Part shown: piece by piece, positions 1 to 4,400 of the stretch
How positions within the stretch are numbered: position 1 is the stretch's first letter
Layout of the letters: every line of letters begins with the position of its first letter
Origin: Phycisphaerales bacterium
GTDB lineage: Bacteria > Planctomycetota > Phycisphaerae > Sedimentisphaerales > Anaerohalosphaeraceae
Assembly: GCA_003152975.1 (NCBI GenBank)
Contig: PMBP01000171.1
Span: 1 to 7,631, forward strand
Length of the DNA: 7,631 bases
Reading direction: 5' to 3'
Program-made: the position numbers and the translations under genes
Notes under the pieces: model-generated
What the model was told of the DNA's origin: nothing
Databases searched by the model: none
What the model saw: only the letters and a program-made list of their open reading frames with translations

Positions 1-90
1 GTCTGGTTCCACGACATCTTCCGCCGCGACGGCAAGCCGTATCGGCCGGAGGAGGTTGCGCTGATTCGGCAGTTGACGAAGAAGCAATAG
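1..90 (+). CDS. C-terminal end of an unidentified protein (partial, 5' end outside window)
   Basis: Frame 1 is open from the window edge to a TAG at 88-90 and encodes 29 residues beginning VWFHDIFRRDGKPYRPEEV and ending QLTKKQ. Almost every codon ends in G or C, as in the clear gene that follows, which argues that this is real coding sequence. The Trp-Phe-His-Asp start followed by a D-G-x-P-Y segment and a charged final helix reminds me of the tails of some secreted glycoside-hydrolase-like proteins of Planctomycetota and Bacteroidota. That resemblance comes from memory and is too short to rely on, so no function is assigned. About 200 bp of AT-rich sequence separates it from the next gene, so co-transcription is possible but not shown; no terminator is evident directly after the stop. 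Confidence 0.6.
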   Translation, partial: VWFHDIFRRDGKPYRPEEVALIRQLTKKQ

Positions 91-100
91 GAGGAGGAAA

Positions 101-150
101 TCAATAATCAAATCTCAAAAATCAAAATGACCTATCAAAATGCAAAATGA
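101..150. repeat. AT-rich low-complexity tract with short direct repeats
   Basis: This stretch is a run of variants on the theme ATCAAAATG. The exact 9-mer occurs at 121-129 and again at 134-142, and is followed by CAAAATGA at 143-150; CAAATC and CTCAAAAATC variants precede it at 109-123. Its composition contrasts sharply with the GC-rich coding sequence on both sides. Similar A-rich degenerate tracts are, in my recollection, common as dispersed intergenic repeats in planctomycete genomes. No reading frame across it looks coding. Confidence 0.55.
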
Positions 151-230
151 AATCTGGATTTCGGGCTTCTATTAACCGAATGAATAGAAGAATCCCATCT
201 TCGGATGACAATAAAATGTCAGGCCGACAT
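149..230. other. Cluster of small inverted repeats in the intergenic region
   Basis: Four potential hairpins follow one another. GAAATC 149-154 faces GATTTC 157-162. CTTCTATT 166-173 faces AATAGAAG 183-190 (8 bp perfect, 9-nt loop). CATC 196-199 faces GATG 204-207 around a TTCG tetraloop. ATGTC 216-220 faces GACAT 226-230. Only the 8-bp stem is unlikely to be chance on its own. None is followed by a T-run on the + strand, so this is not a classical terminator for the upstream gene. It could be a structured leader, a decayed repeat or coincidence. Confidence 0.35.
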
Positions 231-279
231 GTAGCTAAGGGATTCTGGTGGCAACGATAATTCGTCCATTGATGATTCG

Positions 280-285
280 AAAGGA
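280..285 (+). promoter_or_regulatory. Ribosome binding site of the M42 peptidase gene
   Basis: AAAGGA lies 5 nt upstream of the ATG at 291, a reasonable Shine-Dalgarno match and spacing, and supports that start. The in-frame TGA at 273-275 leaves no earlier ATG, GTG or TTG. The site sits in the loop of a possible hairpin (ATGATT 272-277 with AATCAT 287-292) whose right arm includes the A and T of the start codon. Confidence 0.6.
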
Positions 286-290
286 TAATC

Positions 291-1349
291 ATGCGGAAGG
301 ATAGCGAGCAGTTTTTGAAGGAGTTGTTGGAGGCGCCGAGTCCGTCGGGATTTGAGCAGCCGGCGGCGAAGATTTTTCGCGCGCGGATCAAGGGCCATGT
401 GGATCAGCTCATCCACGATGTGCACGGCAACACGCTGGGTGTGCTGAACCCGGATGCGGCGTTTAAGTTCATGCTGGCCGGGCATATTGACGAGATCGGC
501 CTGATGATCACGCACATCGACGAAAAGGGGTATCTGTTTGTCGCGCAGATCGGCGGGATGGACCCGGCCCTCTTGGTCGGCCAGCGGGTCAAGGTAATGA
601 CGGAGAAGGGCGAGGTCTTCGGTGTCATCGGCCGCAAGGCGATCCACCTGATGAAGCCCGACGAGCGAAAGAAGTGCGTCGAGATGGAGAATATCTGGGT
701 GGATATCGGCGCGGGCAACAAGAAGGAGGCCCAGAAGCTGGTGGCCGTGGGCGACCCGATCGTGGTCGATGTGCCGTTCCGCCGGCTGGGCAAGGACAAG
801 ATCGTCTCACGGGCGATGGACGACAAGGCCGGCGCGTTTGTTGTCGCCGAGGTGCTGCGGGAGTTGTCGAAGAAGAAGCTGGCGATCAGCGTGGTTGGCG
901 TGGCGACGGTGCAGGAGGAGATTGGCCTGCGCGGGGCGATCACCTCGGCCTACAATGTCAAGCCGGATGCGGGGATTGCGATCGATGTGGGGTTTGCGTC
1001 GGACCATCCGGAGACCGACCCCAAGCAGATCGGCGAGTGCAAGCTGGGCAAAGGGCCCAACCTGCACCGCGGGGCGAACATCAATCCGATCCTCGAAGCG
1101 GATCTGGAGCAGACGGCCAAGCGGCTGAAGATCCCGGTGCAGGTGACGGCCTGCCCGCACGGCACGGGCACCGACGCCAACGCGATGCAGCTTTCGCGCG
1201 GCGGAGCGGCGACGACGCTGGTGAGCATCCCCAACCGCTACATGCACACACCGGTGGAGGTGCTGAGCATCGCGGACTTGGATGCGATTATTCGGCTGCT
1301 GGTGGAATTTCTCAGCAAGCATCCGGCCAAGAGGGACTATCGACCCTGA
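291..1349 (+). CDS. M42-family metallo-aminopeptidase (FrvX/YsdC/CelM-like)
   Basis: This 352-residue protein has the usual length and full motif set of M42 peptidases, di-metal (Zn or Co) exopeptidases that trim N-terminal residues from peptides and often form dodecameric cytosolic TET particles. Visible motifs are AGHIDEIG (H65, D67), RAMDDKAG (bridging D177), VATVQEEIGLRGA (catalytic E209, metal ligand E210), AIDVG (metal ligand D232) and YMHTPVE (metal ligand H319). The part at about 70-165, between the first two motifs, corresponds to the family's inserted dimerization domain. There is no signal peptide or membrane segment, so a cytosolic location is expected. Members have sometimes been annotated as endoglucanase (CelM); the intact metal site favours peptidase, with substrate preference unknown. 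The ATG at 291 is the earliest possible start and has an AAAGGA upstream. The gene stands alone, convergent with the giant gene and separated from it by a terminator. No clear promoter was found in the 200 bp before it. Confidence 0.95.
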   Translation: MRKDSEQFLKELLEAPSPSGFEQPAAKIFRARIKGHVDQLIHDVHGNTLGVLNPDAAFKFMLAGHIDEIGLMITHIDEKGYLFVAQIGGMDPALLVGQRVKVMTEKGEVFGVIGRKAIHLMKPDERKKCVEMENIWVDIGAGNKKEAQKLVAVGDPIVVDVPFRRLGKDKIVSRAMDDKAGAFVVAEVLRELSKKKLAISVVGVATVQEEIGLRGAITSAYNVKPDAGIAIDVGFASDHPETDPKQIGECKLGKGPNLHRGANINPILEADLEQTAKRLKIPVQVTACPHGTGTDANAMQLSRGGAATTLVSIPNRYMHTPVEVLSIADLDAIIRLLVEFLSKHPAKRDYRP

Positions 1350-1350
1350 A

Positions 1351-1384
1351 ATTGAATATTGACAATTGTATATTGAATATTGAC
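1351..1384. repeat. AT-rich tandem repeat, 21-bp period
   Basis: The 13-mer ATTGAATATTGAC occurs at 1351-1363 and again, identically, at 1372-1384, separated by AATTGTAT, giving a 21-bp period. It begins two bases after the M42 stop codon and contrasts with the GC-rich genes around it. Its composition recalls the A-rich tract before the gene, but the core word differs. No coding potential is seen; it may belong to a dispersed intergenic repeat class. Confidence 0.7.
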
Positions 1385-1428
1385 TGATTTGAAAGTTCAT
1401 TCGGCTGACGAATCGTTTCTGAAACAAG

Positions 1429-1457
1429 AAACCCCCGGTAAAATTCACCGGGGGTTT
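1429..1457. terminator. Bidirectional intrinsic terminator between convergent genes
   Basis: An 11-bp perfect stem, AAACCCCCGGT (1429-1439) with ACCGGGGGTTT (1447-1457), encloses a 7-nt loop. On the + strand the stem runs into TTTT (1455-1458). Read on the - strand, the stem is followed by TTTCTTGTTTC, also T-rich. It lies 80 bp after the M42 stop and about 29 bp after the stop of the giant leftward gene, so it can end both transcripts. Confidence 0.88.
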
Positions 1458-1485
1458 TGGGTTTGATGGAGAACATGGATCCGGA

Positions 1486-4400
1486 TCAGGGCTGGCTCAG
1501 CCACGACCCGCCGAGGATGACGAAGTCGAGCATGTTGACGACGCCGTCGCCGTTGACATCGGCTGGGCAACCGGAACAGGCCTGCATCCATTCGGCGGCG
1601 ACAGCCATCAGGTCGGCCAGATCGACGGCGGGAGAGCCGGCGATGTCGCCGGGCACAAGGGGCTGCCAGGCCGGCCGCGGATAATCATGTCCTTCGCGGA
1701 TTCGCCAGTCGGCGGGATCGCCATCAATGGAGGCGGCGTCGAAGTCCCAGCCGGCGGCGGTGAAGTTCGCTTTCCGCATCATCTCGGAGGTGGTCAGGCC
1801 GGTGCCGGCGCCACCCCAGGGAAGACCAATACCGCTGGCCTCGATATCCCAGAAGGAGCCGATGACGGAACCGCCGGCGTAACCCACGATTCCGCCAACA
1901 CCAAGACCGGTGCCCGTGAATGACATCGATGCGGTGCTGTATGAGTTTTGAACCTGACCACTGGACAGGAATCCGACCAGTCCGCCGACGCCGTAGTAGT
2001 TCGTGCCGACCGAAATCGAACCAAGGGCACAGGAATTTTCAATGATCGCGGGCTGCACATAGCCCGCCAGGCCGCCAATATGCTGGGTGTGCTGGCCGCA
2101 ATCGATCGCGCCGGCGGCAACCGCGTGGCGGATCGTTCCATCGGCGATGAGGCCGACCAGGCCGCCGATGTATACGCCGTTGATGCCGCTGGAGATGTTG
2201 ACGCGGGCGGCGCAGTTCTCGATGAGGCCATAGTGCCAGTCGCCGACCAGACCGCCGACATTCTCAAACGAATCCGCGGCGGAGACACGCCCGGCGGTGA
2301 TAGTCCCGGAGACGACACACAGAGAAATTTGGCTGTTGAACATTCCGCCGACCAACGCGCCGAGATTTCGGTTGCCGCCGAAGGCGGTGATCGAGACATT
2401 GTCCATGCGGAGATTCCGGATCGTGGCGTAGTCGGCCTCGCCGATCAGGCCGAGGTAGTCGCCGCCGTCTTCGGTGACGATCGTCAGGTTGGAAATCGTG
2501 TGGCCATGACCGTCGAAGGTTCCGGTGAAGGCAACGCCGTCAAACATTTTGATTTCCGAAGGATCGTTATCGGGGGCGATCGGGGCCCTATCGAAGGTGT
2601 GGCCGCCCAGGTCGATGTCGGCCGTCAGGACAAAACTCTTGTCCCAGTCTTCCGGGGTATCGGAAAGGAAGAGCAGTTTCTCAACGGAATCGATCGTGTA
2701 GGGATTGCCGGGCGTTCCGCCGCCGGCGCCGTATCGGAAAGCGACCAGTCGCGGGTAATCGGCGCCATCCTGGATCATCCACACGGCCGGAGTGTCGTCG
2801 ACGGAGGACGGATCGAAGTCCCAGCCGGCATCGACGAAAGTCGATCGCTGCATCATTTCGCCGGTACCCAAACCGATGCCGCCGGCGCCAAATGAAATGC
2901 CGCTGGCCCAGATATCCCAGAAGGAGTCGGAGACGGCTCCATTGTTGCTCCCAACCAGTCCTCCCAGAGCAGCGTTATTGTTGCCCCGCTCGATCAAACA
3001 GGCGCTGTAGCATCTCACAATCGAACCGAAATTGTAGCCGACCAGCCCGCCGGAGTAGCTGCGGGAGTTTCCGAGAATCAGAGAACCAACGGAACACGAA
3101 TCGGTCATATCCCCGTAGAACAGGCCGACCAATCCGCCGGCGTAGTTGCCCCCATCCGGAGCCAGGACTCCCGAGGTCGTGGAGCATTGGTCAATCGGGC
3201 CGTACATATTCGCGCCGACCAGGCCGCCGACTCCCTGGAATCCGGTCACCATGCCGCTGGTCTGGCAACGCACGATGCCGCAGTATCCCTGAGAACCAAC
3301 GAGACCCCCGACAAAGAGCGATCCTTCAACCTGGGCCGTGCTGATGCTATCCTCGAGGGAGACGACGGCCGGACTCGAGTCGCACTGGGCATAGCCCACA
3401 AGCCCGCCAATGCTGTAAGTCGAAAGACTCGACAAATCACAGGAAACCAGGCCGGAACTGGAGCATCCCGACACGCGAGTATTGTTCATGTATCCAGCCA
3501 AGGCGCCGACATAGTAGCTCAAAATGCCACCGGCGACGATATGGGCATTCTCGATGCGGAGGTTACGGATGGTTGCGTTGTTGAGGTAGCCGAACAGGCC
3601 GAGGTAGTCGGAGCTGACGGAGTTGTCGATCGTCAGGTTCCGGATCGCATGGCCGTTGCCGTCGAAGACGCCCGAAAAGGGAGTGCCCTGGAATTCGTCG
3701 GTGTCATCGTCGATGTCGGGGGCGATTGGGGCCTTGTCGAAGGTTTTCCCGATCAGGTCGACGTCGGCCGTCAGGATGAAATGCTTGTCCCAGTCGGCGG
3801 CTGTGGCGAACAGGTGAAGCAATTCGGCGACGGCAGCGATCTGATACGGATCGTCCAGCGTACCTTTTCCGCCGCTGTAAGTGGCCTGGGCCGGAACATA
3901 CCAGACCAGAGTCGGGTAATCAACGCCGTCGATCTTCCAGACGGCGGGCGTGCCGTCGATGGCTTGGGGCTCGAAGTCCCAGCCGACATTGATGAATTCG
4001 TCGGCGGTTTGCATCTGGGCGGTCGTCAGGCCCGAAGCGTCGGAGGGGTCGCCTGTCCAGCCGGCGACTTGGCTGTCATAGAAGCAGGCGCTGACGCTTC
4101 CCTGCGACTGGCCGACAAACGCGCCGACATAATCCTGAACATAATCGCGGAGCGTGATCGTCGAGGCGCTATAGCATCGGTCGATACCAAAGCTGCTGCC
4201 GACAAACCCGCCGATATAGGAACTACCGGAATGGACATAGATGGCGCTGCGGGCATACGAATCGGAAATAATCCCGCCATGATAACCGGCCATGCCTCCC
4301 AGATATAAGCCGCCATAGAGATTCCGGACGGCCGCGGTGGTAAAGCATCGCTCGATGATTCCCACGCCCGTGCCGACCAGGCCTCCGATTTGCTGGTAGC

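Noticed and set aside
73..101. TTGACG at 73-78 as a -35 box for the M42 gene
   Set aside because: No acceptable -10 box lies 16-18 bp downstream, and the motif falls inside the coding end of the upstream gene. GATAAT at 256-261 likewise has no suitable -35 partner.
674..1448. Overlapping frames inside and opposite the M42 gene (such as 674-1387 + and 807-1448 -)
   Set aside because: The M42 frame contains every expected catalytic motif; the others are compositionally odd (Arg/Gly/Ala-rich) shadows without recognisable domains.
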